Shown here piece by piece: positions 9,732 through 20,160 of a stretch of DNA of 21,767 nt. Below the pieces are notes generated by a model. The model was not told where the DNA came from. It made no database searches and saw nothing but the letters and a program-made list of their open reading frames with translations. Origin of the DNA: Darksidea phi (lineage: Eukaryota; Ascomycota; Dothideomycetes; Pleosporales; Lentitheciaceae); the NCBI GenBank assembly GCA_030770425.1, contig JASJFT010000391.1, forward strand, positions 1 through 21,767, in the 5' to 3' direction. The position numbers and the translations under genes are program-made. Within the stretch, counting starts at the first letter, position 1. Every line of letters starts with the position of its first letter.

Positions 9732-12700
9732 TAGGAAAATTCTTAAAGTTTAGGAGTAATACCTAATTCTCGTATTTTTGCCTAGGTAGTAATTTAGTAA
9801 GGCCGTTAGCTAGCTAACTATTTAATAAGATATATAAGATATTAATATTACCTAATAGTACCTCCTAACGAAGCTAGTAGTAATAGATATCGACGTACCG
9901 TACTATAGTCTTAAGCTATAGGGTAGATAAGGTAAGTAACTAAATTATTTACTAATTATTATAGTATATTAATCGTTCGTAATCTAGGTCGAATCCGATA
10001 TATTCGAATACTCTCTACTACTATATTAGCTTAGTACTAGCTAACGAGACGGCTATTAGTTCTACCTTAGTCGTTAATTTTATAATATATCGTTGTAGTA
10101 TAGCCTTCTAATCGATAGGTCTACTAAATAGGAAGAATATATATCCTTATAAGCTCTTCCGGGTAGCCTTATAATCGGCGAAGGAGGCGTCTAATACTCT
10201 ATAGAAGTCGGGTATTAGTTTAGACGTAAGTTTATTAGTAATATATACTAATTCGATAGATATTAATATATTATAGTATATTACTCGATTCTTTGTACCT
10301 AGTAGATAGGTAATTGTTTAATAGGTAGTATCTAGGTACCGTTGCGAAGAATTCGTAAGGAATTTAGCTAATTTTAAGTAAGCTTTTAAAACGTCTAGAC
10401 GGGTAGCTCCTACTATATAGCTAATTAATCCGACTAGCTATATATATCGTTACTTAACTAAATCTATTATTTCGTTCTCTAAGGGTATTAGTTCCTCGAG
10501 CGGTAATAGTATAGTAGGTAGCTTTAAATAGGGCTTTGGCGAAGGATACTTCTAAGCGAACTTCTCGATATATACGCTTTATAATAGTTAGATCGAGCTA
10601 CTATCGTGGTCTCTAAGAGTTTAAATGTCGTAGAAGGTCTATAGTTCTCCTAGAGATCTAATCTTATATCGTTATAATAGCTTACGCTCGAATTCGTATA
10701 GGGTAGCTATATATACTAGTATATTAAGGACGACGATATTATTAATAAAGAAGAAGACTAGTAGCTTCTTATTTTTCTATAAGTAGGGAGCGTCCTTAAT
10801 AGGTATAAGGCCTAGCTCTATAAGTATTTTGGTAAGCTCTTTATACTAGAGTAATAGAGAGGTCTTTAGACTATAGAGTACTCGGCGTAGTTTCTATAGG
10901 TAATTAGAATTAGAGAATCCTTCTAGCTAATAGTAATAGACTAACGTTAATAGCTTAGCGTTAGTAAACGCGTTAATAGTATTATATTAACGGATTTCTA
11001 TATTAAAGTAGGCGGTAATAGCTACTAGAGCTCGAAATATTCGTATAGCTAGCGTAGTAGCGTAGGTATCTTCTACTATTATTTATAGATCGCCGCGTAT
11101 ATAGATCTAAGCCTTATATTTTAATAGGTAGCCTTAATTATCGAGTTTATATTTATATACCTATATTAGTAGGAGAACCTCGTTATCTTAAGTATACTAA
11201 GCGTTATATTCGTCCTAGGTTATCTATTCGTAGGTTTCTTTACGTTTAATCGTTGCTAGTTCTTATTATATAGCTTATAGGAAGCCTTCCTTATAGGGAG
11301 ACGGTAATTTTATTACGTCCTTATAGTATTTTGGTTCTACTAGCAGCTCTATATATTTAAATCGCGTTTTTGGTATTATTACTAAGGTAGCTATATAGGC
11401 TGACTAGTAAGCGTTAACGAAGAAGCTAGAGTTCTTCTATATAGGCTTCTTCTTTACTACTCTAGTTAATCCTTTAGGTAGGATATAATATTAATAGAGG
11501 TTAATATCTATTAGTTCTCGATACTCCGTATAATTTGAATTAGGCTTAGTTCCGCGCTTACGTTTTAAGGGTCGATTTAATAACTATAGTAGTAGCTTAG
11601 GTAAGGCTATTTCTAATAGGTTCGACGTTAGGAGCTGATTCGATATAGATTCCTAAGTAGTAGCTCGAGTAGTAGTATAAATAGTAGCCTAAGTAGAAGC
11701 TTAGGTAGTAGGTTCTATAGCTTCTATAGGAGCTATATATTCATCTTCTAGCGAGGCTTCTAACGAAGTATCCTCGCTACTTAGCGTAGGTAAGTAATAT
11801 TTATAAGCGAATTATTCTAGCTTAGAGCCTTAAAGGAGGGGATCTAAATTATCTTAAGGTTAATAGAATAGATCCTCTCGAAATATAATATCCCTTATAC
11901 GAATTACCTTACCGCTATAAGCTTTACTTCTTACCTTTAGCATCTAGATTCTATAGATATTCGATAAATCGTAGCTAACTAGATATCCTACTAATACTCG
12001 TAGGCTTAGCTTGTCGCCTCTAGGTATTTATTTACGTAGTACGTAGGCTCTATAGCTATAAACGCGTAGGTAAGCTAGTAATAACTTTTTCTAATATACG
12101 ATTTCGAACGGTATTTTCTAGTTTAGTACTCGTATAGGTATTCGATTAAGTAGATAGGCTACTATTCTATAGATCTTAGGGCTAAGAGCTAGTAGAAGAT
12201 TTACCGTAATTCTTATTAAGCGGCTTCTCTTAATTAGGCTTCTACCTAAGCGTTTAGCTAAGCCGTTTTATTCGATAATATAGGGCGCTCGTATCTATAG
12301 TTTAATTCCTTCCTATAGGTAATAGGCTCGAGCTAAATCGTCTAATAGGCTATAGCCTCGCTCGTCGTTAGCTATTAGAAAGGTAATAGTTGTGTTAAAT
12401 TCTTGTTTAATAGCTCTATCTAGCTACCTAAGCGTTACCTAAAGAGTAGACTTATCGCGCTTGGCTATTATATAGACCGTATATAGTTTTAAGAATAAAT
12501 CGAACGCGTAGAATATATATCGATAGCCGTTATAGGCTAGTATATCGAGCTCGATTAGATTAATAGCTATAGTTTCGAACGGTCGACTGGTACCTAGTTT
12601 ATAGTCAAATCGACAAGAGATAATCTAATAGACTTTATTCTATAGGTACTCCTTATAGTAAATTATTTTAGGAGCTATTATACTATTATCTATATAGAGG

Positions 12701-13515
12701 CCTATAACGTTACTAGCCAACTAATCGATCGCGTTACTATTTAAATAACCTATAAGTAGGTAAAGTTATAGCTTACTTAGTAATCTAGGTTAAAGCGGTA
12801 GAGCTAAGATCTATAGCTAGTACTAATTAGTAACGAATACCGTATACTACGTAGGTTGTAGAGGTTTAGTATAATAGACTATAAGCTAGTATCCGCCGAC
12901 CCTAGTAAGCTTTGCGATATCCTAAGGTTAAGTCCCTAATTAATATAGGACGTTCCTTTCTAAGTCGAAATAGACGTTTAATAAGGATAGCCGTAATAGT
13001 AATACTAGGCTAGTAAAGAAGCTAGGGATTAAGACTACTTATTTAAGCGTCGTCTTTTTCGGACCCTAAGGCGTTAATAGGGATATTTATACGTTTCCCT
13101 AGGCCTAAATAGCTATCTCTAAGCCTCCGGCTAGAACGACGTCGTCGGGCGAAGCCGGGGCTTCTTATTAGAACTTAGTAGGGTTATTATAGATATAGAT
13201 ATCTATAACTAAGTCTAGCGTCTAGGAATAGAGAAGCGAATAGATATTATTAGCTATCGAGGCGTTATATACTATTAAGAATACAGCGTAGGCTTCGTAT
13301 TTATACTATAGTAGATCGTCGCCTATATCGATTTCTATTATATTAGCTATATTATTATCCTAGCTAGTCTACTTTTACTATTTATAGCGTTTATTCCTCT
13401 CGCGTATTTTGGTTAAGATACCCTTCTTATCCTTAGCTTCGAAATTAGCTATTTTCTTAGCCTTTTTAGGATCTTCCGTAAATTCTCCCTTACGTAGTAT
13501 AGTATTGATATACTA

Positions 13516-13551
13516 GTATTATTCCTAGTAGTATAGATCTTTATATAGATA
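13516..13551 (-). other. Gag zinc knuckle with all four ligands turned to Tyr
   Basis: Copy 2 reads YLYKDLYY*E*Y. Compared with copy 1 (YLYGDLYY*G*Y) and the fungal copia pattern C-x-C-G-x-x-H-x4-C, the Cys codons TGT/TGC became TAT/TAC and the His codon CAC became TAC. All four zinc ligands are therefore Tyr in both copies, and the knuckle could not bind zinc or nucleic acid. Confidence 0.75.
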
Positions 13552-14465
13552 CGGCTTTAACGGCTTTAGTAGCTTATCGTTTCGTTATCTCTTCTTATTA
13601 TATAGAGACTGTTCTTAATTTAGTATAGCCGCGAAAGTATTATTACTAATATTCGGCTTTATAGTCTACGTTATTCGGTAATAGCGTAGGTAGCTAGCTA
13701 GTAGATTAGGTAGTATAGGATTAATCGAGCTATTCGAACTAGCTTCCGTATTAAATACTATAATAGATATAGTAGCTATATAGCCTAAATCGATCTATTT
13801 AATAGCTCGTATTAGATCCTTGTATAACCGATATCCTAATACTTCTAGTAGGTTAAGCTACGTAGCTCGATTATAGGCTATTAGGAAGGTTATACCCTAT
13901 TCTTCGAGATTCTCTCTACGCGTATATAGTATTTTAGCTAAGTTATATACCTTTTAAACCTCGTATTCTTAATCGGCTAATAATAGAGCGAATAGCTATT
14001 TTAGAGCCTTAAACTAATCGTATAGCGATTTCTAATTCTTAATTTAATAGATAAGGTCTTTAGCTAGCGTATTAGTTATATAAGCCTCGATTTAACCGAG
14101 CTTATCTTTAGTTCTACGGTATTCCTTTAGCTCTATATAGTAGAGACTTAGGTCCTTAGTACGCTAAGGGGTTGCTATTAAGCTAGGTTTAGTTACTAAT
14201 AACCTATCCTTATTAATAGGTAGCGTAGGATTGATAGGGCGTTCGGGCTTATTTAGCTATATAGAAGCTTTAGCTTCGGGATCGATATACTCTTATATAT
14301 TAGCTATCTTAGCTAGCCTCTATACGGTATAGATTTATAGGTCCCAATTATATAGGCCTTAGAGAATAGTAGCTAAATTAGCTTTAGATATAGTAGGCGA
14401 CGAGGTCGTTATTTCGTTATATAGAGAAGGATAAAATAGGTCATATAATATAGGCGGATTAGGCT

Positions 14466-14476
14466 GGGCTTATAAC
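14466..14476 (-). other. Primer-binding site of copia copy 2 (half-tRNA iMet type)
   Basis: The plus strand reads GGGCTTATAAC immediately inside the 5' LTR, identical to copy 1 at 2574-2584. It equals the initiator tRNA-Met anticodon loop GGGCTCATAAC with one C-to-T change. Pairing with the middle of the tRNA, not its 3' acceptor end, implies priming from a cleaved half-tRNA, as is known for Drosophila copia and Ty5. Confidence 0.72.
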
Positions 14477-14717
14477 TATAAGCGGGTAGGAGTATAGAAT
14501 AAATGTATTAAGTAGTCTGGCTATCTAGCTAGAGCGCGAGTAGAGGGCCTTATATACGAGTTACGCTAGATCTAGTAACTAAAATAATTACTATAAATTA
14601 CTATATAGTTACTATAAGCTAGGGTATAGTTATAGCTAGTATATGGTTATAGTAAATTAGTATAAATCATTGTATAAATAGAATAATCATATAATATATA
14701 GCGCTGGGCTACTTACA
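14477..14717 (-). repeat. 5' LTR of copia copy 2 (241 bp)
   Basis: On the element strand it begins TGTAAG, with the canonical TG intact, and ends CTTATA. It is the best preserved of the three LTRs, keeping several TG/CA sites (for example near 14504, 14645 and 14670) that are TA in the others. ACTAG follows at once on the outer side. Confidence 0.96.
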
Positions 14718-14722
14718 ACTAG
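14718..14722. repeat. Target site duplication ACTAG, right copy
   Basis: This is an exact match to 9075-9079. Removing 9080-14722 restores the presumed empty site within gypsy fragment B. Confidence 0.9.
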
Positions 14723-16460
14723 AAATAGATATAATAATAAGCTAAATTATATTATAATAGATAAATATAAATATCTTAAAGGTTAACTTAGAGTAATAAC
14801 TATAAAATTAGAGATTCTTATTTATTAGATTACTATTATAGGTAATCTTTATAAAGTAATTTTAATAGTAATATAAAGTTAAATATAATATATCTTTCTA
14901 TTATATAAGTATTAAATATTTATATTTAGAATAAAGACTAAGATTATTTTCTACTTAAAGAGTATACTAAAATAGTTATTATTAATAAATTAGTAGATAA
15001 GTATATAAAAATAGTCTATAATATTTTAATAATAATTAATATTATTATTATACTTACCTATTTTAAGATTATAAGGAATATTTAAAGGCTATTAATATTA
15101 AGTACTCTTTAATATATAACTATATATTTAGAGATAAAATTTATTTTAATAGATTATTATTATTATAAAATTACTATATTAGATAGATAAAAGACTATCT
15201 CTTTTCTTAGATTAAATTTAGTCCTAATAGTAAACTATAAAGTAGATAATAATTCTTTAGAAAAAGTTTAGAAAGTATATCTTCTAAAATAGTATATTCC
15301 TTATTTTATTAATACTTAGAACTTTAATTACTAGAGAATTAAAAAAGGTCTAATAAAGATATAGAAAATAGTAGTAATATTAATTTAGATAACTTAAATA
15401 ACTATAATTATAATATTAATAAAGTAGAGGTTAAGAATATATTAGCTTTTATTAAAGTTAATACTATTAACTTTTTATTAAAAGGAGAGGGTACTAAAGT
15501 AGTAGAAGAGAATAAAGAGAAGAAGGATACTAAGGAGGTAGAAGAAGATATAAAGAAGAAAGAGAAGAAAGAGAAGAATAAAGAGGGGATAAAGATATTA
15601 ATACTTTAATAATAAGTAACTAGTAGAGAAGTAGATAGAGTAAAGGTATTAAAAGTATTAATAATTAGTTAGTATTAATAACGTTTTAAATAGAGTAGGT
15701 TAATTTATTTAAATAGCTATAATAAGAAGTTAAATTAAGATTTAGATTCTAATATTAAGATTAAGTAAATACTTTTAGAGATAAGTTAATATATTATAAA
15801 AAGAAATTAGTATCCTTAATAATAAAATAAGTAAGTTAATACCCTTTATAAAATAATTAATAAGAAGGTCTAATCTATTAATAAGTTCTATAAAAATACT
15901 AAGATAAACTTTAAAAAAAAGATTAAAAAGAAAGAGTTATTTAATAATAACTTAAGTATACGTTACTAAAAAAGATAGAAGTAGATATATTTAATAGAAT
16001 CTTTAAGTCTAGATATATAAACTTTTTAAGAGGTTAATAATTAATATCTAGTTAAATAAAGAAGATATATATTAGAGAAAATTTTTAATTTACTAAAGTA
16101 GAGCTTATACGCGAGCTAATATACTATTAAAAAACTACTTTAGTATAAGATTTCTTAAAGATAATAACTATTTATTTTAATATAGTATCTTCGTATTAGA
16201 TTTAGATAGTATTTTATAAAGTTTAATAAATAAAAGACTTTTAATACTTTAAAAGACTTAAATTAATTACTATTTAAATAATTTATAAAAGAATTATCTA
16301 AGATACTCTTAAGATATATAATAGTTAATATTATAATCTATAGTTTCTAGTACCTAAGAAGAATAGAAACTATTAATTAATTAATAATATTTAAATTTTA
16401 AATAGTTTTATTAAGAGGGATATAAATCTTCTATCTTTTATTAATAAGTTTTTAGAGTAA
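14723..16460 (+). mobile_element. Ty3/gypsy fragment B, right part (gag-pol linker to start of reverse transcriptase)
   Basis: This continues fragment B beyond the nested copia element. It carries a Lys/Glu-rich linker and the N-terminal block of a gypsy reverse transcriptase, and ends abruptly in the middle of that domain at about 16460. Downstream sequence does not resume the RT, so the element is truncated, perhaps by the unit occupying 16461-21690. Both flanks of the nested copia are equally drained of CA/TG. Confidence 0.82.
15385..16460 (+). pseudogene. Gypsy polyprotein remnant, fragment B
   Basis: In the frame 1 mod 3 the stretch from about 15385 reads NLDNLNNYNYNINKVEVKNILAFIKVNTINFLLKGEGTKVVEENKEKK and runs on into a nearly pure Lys/Glu tract to about 15600, before RIP perhaps more acidic. 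In the frame 0 mod 3 the block at 16326-16457 reads YYNL*FLVPKKNRNY*LINNI*ILNSFIKRDINLLSFINKFLE. This matches the gypsy RT start PYRNPWFLVPKKnGkYRLINDxxxLNxVTIRDANLPPxxDEFSE almost residue for residue. The two frames differ, so at least one indel or a programmed frameshift separates them. The YxDD region, RNase H and integrase are missing. I see no protease motif in 15620-16300. Confidence 0.85.
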
Positions 16461-16557
16461 CTATATTGGTAAAAGGTTTACTATAAGTTAGTATAGCTAG
16501 TAAATAGTCTATACCCGTAGTATACGTACTTTATACTCTCTATACCCCTAATACTAT

Positions 16558-16586
16558 TTAATATTACTTAATATTACTTAATATTC
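16558..16586. repeat. 10-bp tandem repeat, about three units
   Basis: TTAATATTAC is repeated three times, the last unit ending TTAATATTC. It is a simple microsatellite-like array next to the broken end of gypsy fragment B. Confidence 0.8.
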
Positions 16587-16658
16587 TTTATAACTAGTTA
16601 CTAAATTATACGTTTATATAATATCTATATAATATAATCTATTTATATAACTTTATTA

Positions 16659-16766
16659 TAAATATATAATTCTAGTAATTATATATAGTAATATTTATAC
16701 TATAACTTATAATATAAATATAATTCTAGTAATTATATATAATAATATTCGTACTATAGCTTATAA
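16659..16766. repeat. 54-bp tandem duplication
   Basis: Two adjacent units share AATTCTAGTAATTATATATA and a tail like ACTATAACTTATAAT; TCTAGTAATT starts at 16671 and 16725. The second unit keeps CG (ATTCGTACTATAGC) where the first reads ATTTATACTATAAC, so even this short duplication shows C-to-T and G-to-A divergence. Confidence 0.8.
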
Positions 16767-17439
16767 TATAAATTACTATTATTTAGTAGATATTTATTAA
16801 GTATAGGTTATTACGCTATATATTATTAGCTATACTTTATTTCTATATACTATATATAGTAATTTAATTATTTTTAAATATATAGATAATAGTAGCTATT
16901 ATATATATATTAGACTTAATATAATATCTAGATATTATATTTATTTCTCTTATATCTTATATTTTCTATATTACTAGTAGTTTATCTATAGTACTAGTAT
17001 ATTAAATATATTAGCCTCTTATACTATCGTAATTCTTAATAATTAAATTACTTTATTTATATAAATCTATACTATACTCTATAGTATTATTACCTTAGCT
17101 TCCTATTCTTTATATATTTATTATTCCTCTTTATTCTCGCCCTTATCTATCCGGACTTTCTTTCTTTTTAAAGTATTATTATATTTTCTATTATAAAATC
17201 TTTTAATACTATTATTCTCTTTTAAATTAGTCTATATAAATAGACTAATCTCTACTATTTCTTTATTCTTTTTTAATTAACTTTATAGTCTATTCTTTAA
17301 ATTATTAAGTATATTCTTATTAGCTAGTATATAATTACCCTTTTATAGTACTATTATTATCCTATCTACTATATATATATTAAAAAAATTCTTTAGTACT
17401 ATATTTCTTATAATCTACTTTAGGTATTAGGAACTATTA

Positions 17440-19060
17440 TTATAATATAGAATAATTATTTAATAAATATTTTCTAGTCGAATTAAGGTCTTAGGCGGTT
17501 TTAATAGTTAGTATTTTATCTTATATCTAATCTTCTATATATAAAGGATTTTAAACTTACTATATTATCTTATATTATATTCTTCTCCTTTAGGTCTATC
17601 TCTTTAATATCTATTATTTAATAGATACTTCTATTACTATTTAGGTTAATTAAATCTAATATATTATTTATATAGTTATTTATTATAATTAATATATATA
17701 CTAGCTCGAGATTTACTTTACTTATATACCTTCTTATTCCTTCTTTAATTATTTTAGTAACTAGATCTTATCTTTCTTTATATTAATTATTCTACTATAT
17801 AAGTAGTATTATATATACTTTTATCTTATATTAAACTCTATATATATTTAGGACTAGTACGTACCTTATAGTAATACTCTAGTCTTAAATATTACTTAGT
17901 ATATATCTAACTTCTACTCTTTAATTATCTACTATATTAGAGTTATAATAAAGTATATTATTATACTACTTAATATCTTAAAATATTACGTACCTCTAGA
18001 AAGTACTATTAATATCTCTTAGCTCTTCCTCTATAATATAGACGTTAGTACTAACTAAATACCCTTATTTAAGAACTATCTTTAGTTAGACTATATTAAT
18101 TAATATATATTATATATTATTATATCTAGATCTTACCTTTTCTAGGTCTTCTATAATAAAGATAAACTTATTAAGTAACTTCTTTATTCTTTCTATAATT
18201 CTTTCTCTATCTACTACGTTAAAATTATATTTACTATTTATTATTTATTATATCTTTTATATAGTTTATATATAAAAGGTAGTAGTCTAAAGCTCTAACT
18301 AGTAGGGTATTATCTTTTATACTCTCTTCTATAGTAGCTTTTAATAAGTAATACTTATCTTAGCTATTACCTATAAGGTAGATAATTTAGAGGTATATTC
18401 TTTAATCTCTACGTCTAAGCTATCTTATACTTTCTACTAAACTCTTACTATAAAGTATATAAATAGTTCTTCTATTAAGCTAAACTATAGATAAATAATA
18501 TAGCTACTATATATTTCGCTATAGACTATTCTAAATAGTACTATTATTCTAACTAGTTTATAAAGAGGTAGGTTATTCTCTTATATATATATATATTTTA
18601 ATAGATAGATTAATAGATAAATCGAACTAATTAAGATATAGCTCGTATAGCTTATAAGCTTTAATCTTATATCTATTTCGTTATATAATTATTTATAATT
18701 ATTATTCTCTATAATTAATATATTATCTATATCTATATCTATATTAATTTCCTATAGTTCTATCTTTTCTATAGGGCTTATCTTAATAATTAAATCTTAA
18801 TATATAGTTATGGTATAGGAAGAAGTACTAGTAAATAAGATATTTAATTCGGCGATATTAGAACTACTATATAGTAGATTAAATAATAATTAAGATATAT
18901 TATTTAATATCTTAGTTAACTTAATTAATACTTTAGTTAGCTTAAGTCTTATTAAATCTTATATAGAAGTTAGAAACTAGAGATTATAAGTATTTAGTTA
19001 TATATCTTACTTATATATAGCTATTAGAGGAGTTCTTTTTCTTTAACTTAAGTAGTACTA
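17440..19060 (-). pseudogene. Long degenerate reading frame of unknown family, minus strand
   Basis: With plus-strand codon starts 2 mod 3 the minus strand reads continuously for about 530 codons, broken only by TAG/TAA. From the right it gives TYNL*FLTSI*DLIRLKLTKVLIKLTKILNNIS, then SSSNIAELNILFTSTSSYTITIY, KISPIEKIEL*EINIDIDIDNILI, YNEIDIRLKLISYTSYIL, VVDRERIIERIKKLLNKFIFIIEDLEKVRSRYNNI and GYLVSTNVYIIEEELRDINSTF. The same frame was confirmed at 17621, 18041, 18737 and 18980. It is polar, apparently Gln-rich before mutation, with possible coiled-coil heptads. I recognise no RT, integrase, transposase or cellular family. It may be a transposon gene or a host gene that was duplicated and RIP-mutated. 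Confidence 0.5.
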
Positions 19061-19079
19061 TTTTTATATACTTTTTAAT

Positions 19080-19340
19080 AGTAGAAATAGTATTATTAGT
19101 TATTTTATATTTTATTAATACTATTATCTATATATTTATATCTATTAGTATTATATACTAGAGGGTATCTTCTTAGTTATCTTACCTCGTCTTTTCTAGA
19201 CTTTCTAGACTATATACTAAGTATAGATATTTCTTTAATAGGAATATAGCTATATTAATAATATCTATAATAGATTAATAGTATTTTATCTAAAAGACTA
19301 CTCTATAAACTCTAATATAGTACTACTTTATTACTAATCT
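19080..19340 (-). pseudogene. Degenerate frame continuing the unknown minus-strand gene
   Basis: In the frame 1 mod 3 the minus strand reads SLLDKILLIYYRYY*YSYIPIKEISILSI*SRKSRKDEVR*LRRYPLVYNTNRYKYIDNSINKI. The basic stretch SRKSRKDEVR is well preserved. It abuts the previous frame with a change of phase near 19070, consistent with a small indel or an intron. No family is recognised. Confidence 0.4.
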
Positions 19341-19352
19341 AGCTTAATAAGA

Positions 19353-19410
19353 ATAAGTAGTACGTAGCTTTAGATAAGTAGTATACGGCTTTAAATAAGT
19401 AATATCTACC
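19353..19410. repeat. 21-bp tandem repeat, about three units
   Basis: ATAAGTAGTACGTAGCTTTAG-like units start at 19353, 19374 and 19395. The middle unit reads ATAAGTAGTATACGGCTTTAA. The unit length is a multiple of three, so it could have been translated within the minus-strand gene. Confidence 0.65.
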
Positions 19411-19489
19411 TAAGAATAACTTATTTATATACTCTTTTATAATAATTACTTATTACTTCTTATTTATTAAAGTAGTATTAAAGTTATAA

Positions 19490-20160
19490 ACATTTTAGAT
19501 AATAAATATATAATAAAATAGTTTTTATTCTATTTAATATTCTAGTTTTATACTATAGCTAATAGTATAAATCTATATTATCTAAGATAGAATAACTATC
19601 TAGTTATCGTAGTATATATATATTATATAAGACTACTTAAAGTAGTTATAAATATAGATTATATATAAGTTTATATATTTATATCTCGTCTTTATAATCT
19701 TCTATTATATCCCCTTACTCTACTTCTATTAGTTCTATTATTTAGCTTCTACTATACGATATCGATAATAATAGTATAGTCTAATTAGTATACTTACTAT
19801 ATATATTTTTAGTTAGAATAAGGGTTTCTATAGGTATAGCTATTATATACCTAGTTATACTTTTATCTATCTTCTAATTATTCTTATCTTTTATCTTATT
19901 AGATAGCTATACTCGAAGTCTACTTTAGTAAATATTACTATTTACTTATTATACTAATTACCTTATATTTAAATTTAGAGTACTATTTAGTATACGACTT
20001 AATATATAAAAGTATTTTATTTTAATAAGTTACTCTATCTATATTATCTCTATCTTTACTTTAATATTATATAGTTATATATCTAGTAATTTAGAATCCT
20101 TTATATATTTCTCTATATTATTATATATTAATTTATATTATATATTATTAAGTCTAAGTT
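19490..20160 (-). pseudogene. Upstream degenerate frame of the unknown minus-strand gene
   Basis: In the frame 0 mod 3 the minus strand is readable from about 20150 down to the rare surviving ATG at 19491-19493. Stretches include KDSKLLDI*LYNIKVKIEII, LIKIKYFYILSRILNSTLNLNIR, KIDKSITRYIIAIPIETLILTKNIYSKYTN and GDIIEDYKDEI. It has the same polar, stop-peppered look as the frames to its left. Together the three segments span about 2.7 kb and might be one gene of some 900 codons. No domain is recognised. Confidence 0.4.

Larger units (their letters stand above)
9627..14451 (-). pseudogene. Copia gag-pol polyprotein, full length, inactivated by RIP (copy 2)
   Basis: This single minus-strand frame (plus-strand codon starts 1 mod 3) runs some 1600 codons, usual for a copia polyprotein, and I found no frameshift at any point checked. 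The likely start is 14449-14451 (ATA from ATG). Domains in order: Gag with zinc knuckle at 13516-13551; protease around 13213; integrase at about 11900-12800 with D at 12544-12546 (IELDIL) and ANDERGY near 12361; RT at about 10500-11450 with NAFTNAKL near 10955-10980, LYSLKTSLLLWYKEL and the active site FFINNIVV at 10729-10755; RNase H at about 9850-10200 with DASFADY near 10189, KVELIAVSLAS and RYVDIYYYWLR. YxDD has become INN, the integrase Glu is Lys at 12253-12255, and TAG/TAA stops are scattered throughout. The first stop not easily explained by RIP could be TAA at 9724-9726, but the heptad repeat suggests the frame went on to about 9627. Confidence 0.93.
9080..14717 (-). mobile_element. 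Complete Ty1/copia retrotransposon, copy 2 (5638 bp, RIP-mutated)
   Basis: This is a structurally complete element on the minus strand: 5' LTR at 14477-14717, primer-binding site at 14466-14476, one gag-protease-integrase-RT-RNase H frame, polypurine tract at 9321-9330 and 3' LTR at 9080-9320, flanked by ACTAG on both sides. The domain order with integrase before reverse transcriptase defines the copia superfamily. It sits inside gypsy fragment B. It retains visibly more CA, TG and CG than its flanks (for example around 12380-12620 and 9320-9670), which argues that it arrived later. It cannot move by itself, since every enzymatic domain is interrupted by stops. Confidence 0.97.
16461..17440. 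other. AT-rich non-coding stretch
   Basis: No readable protein frame was found on either strand. It holds two short tandem arrays (listed separately) and many TATATA runs. TATACCCGTAGTATACGTACTTTA near 16510 and TATACCCCTAATA near 16550 stand out by composition. It may contain the edge or an LTR of whatever element fills the region to the right, but no matching second copy was seen. Confidence 0.4.

Noticed and set aside
9625..9732. Second open frame over the 21-bp repeats (LANYIG units) as a separate small gene
   Set aside because: Any 21-bp repeat without a stop in one unit is open throughout; there is no start codon or ribosome context, and the pol frame explains the periodicity.
17460..17590. 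Possible gypsy integrase chromodomain on the minus strand (KFKILYI*KIRYKIKY*LLKPPKT)
   Set aside because: It is in a different frame from the long open frame that runs through 17621-18980, that frame stays readable across the same bases, and the key aromatic residues do not fall at the expected places.
18715..18760. Possible reverse-transcriptase YVDD box on the minus strand (IDIDNILI)
   Set aside because: It lies in a run of Ile-Asp repeats from TATAGA-type simple sequence, and none of the flanking RT blocks are present.
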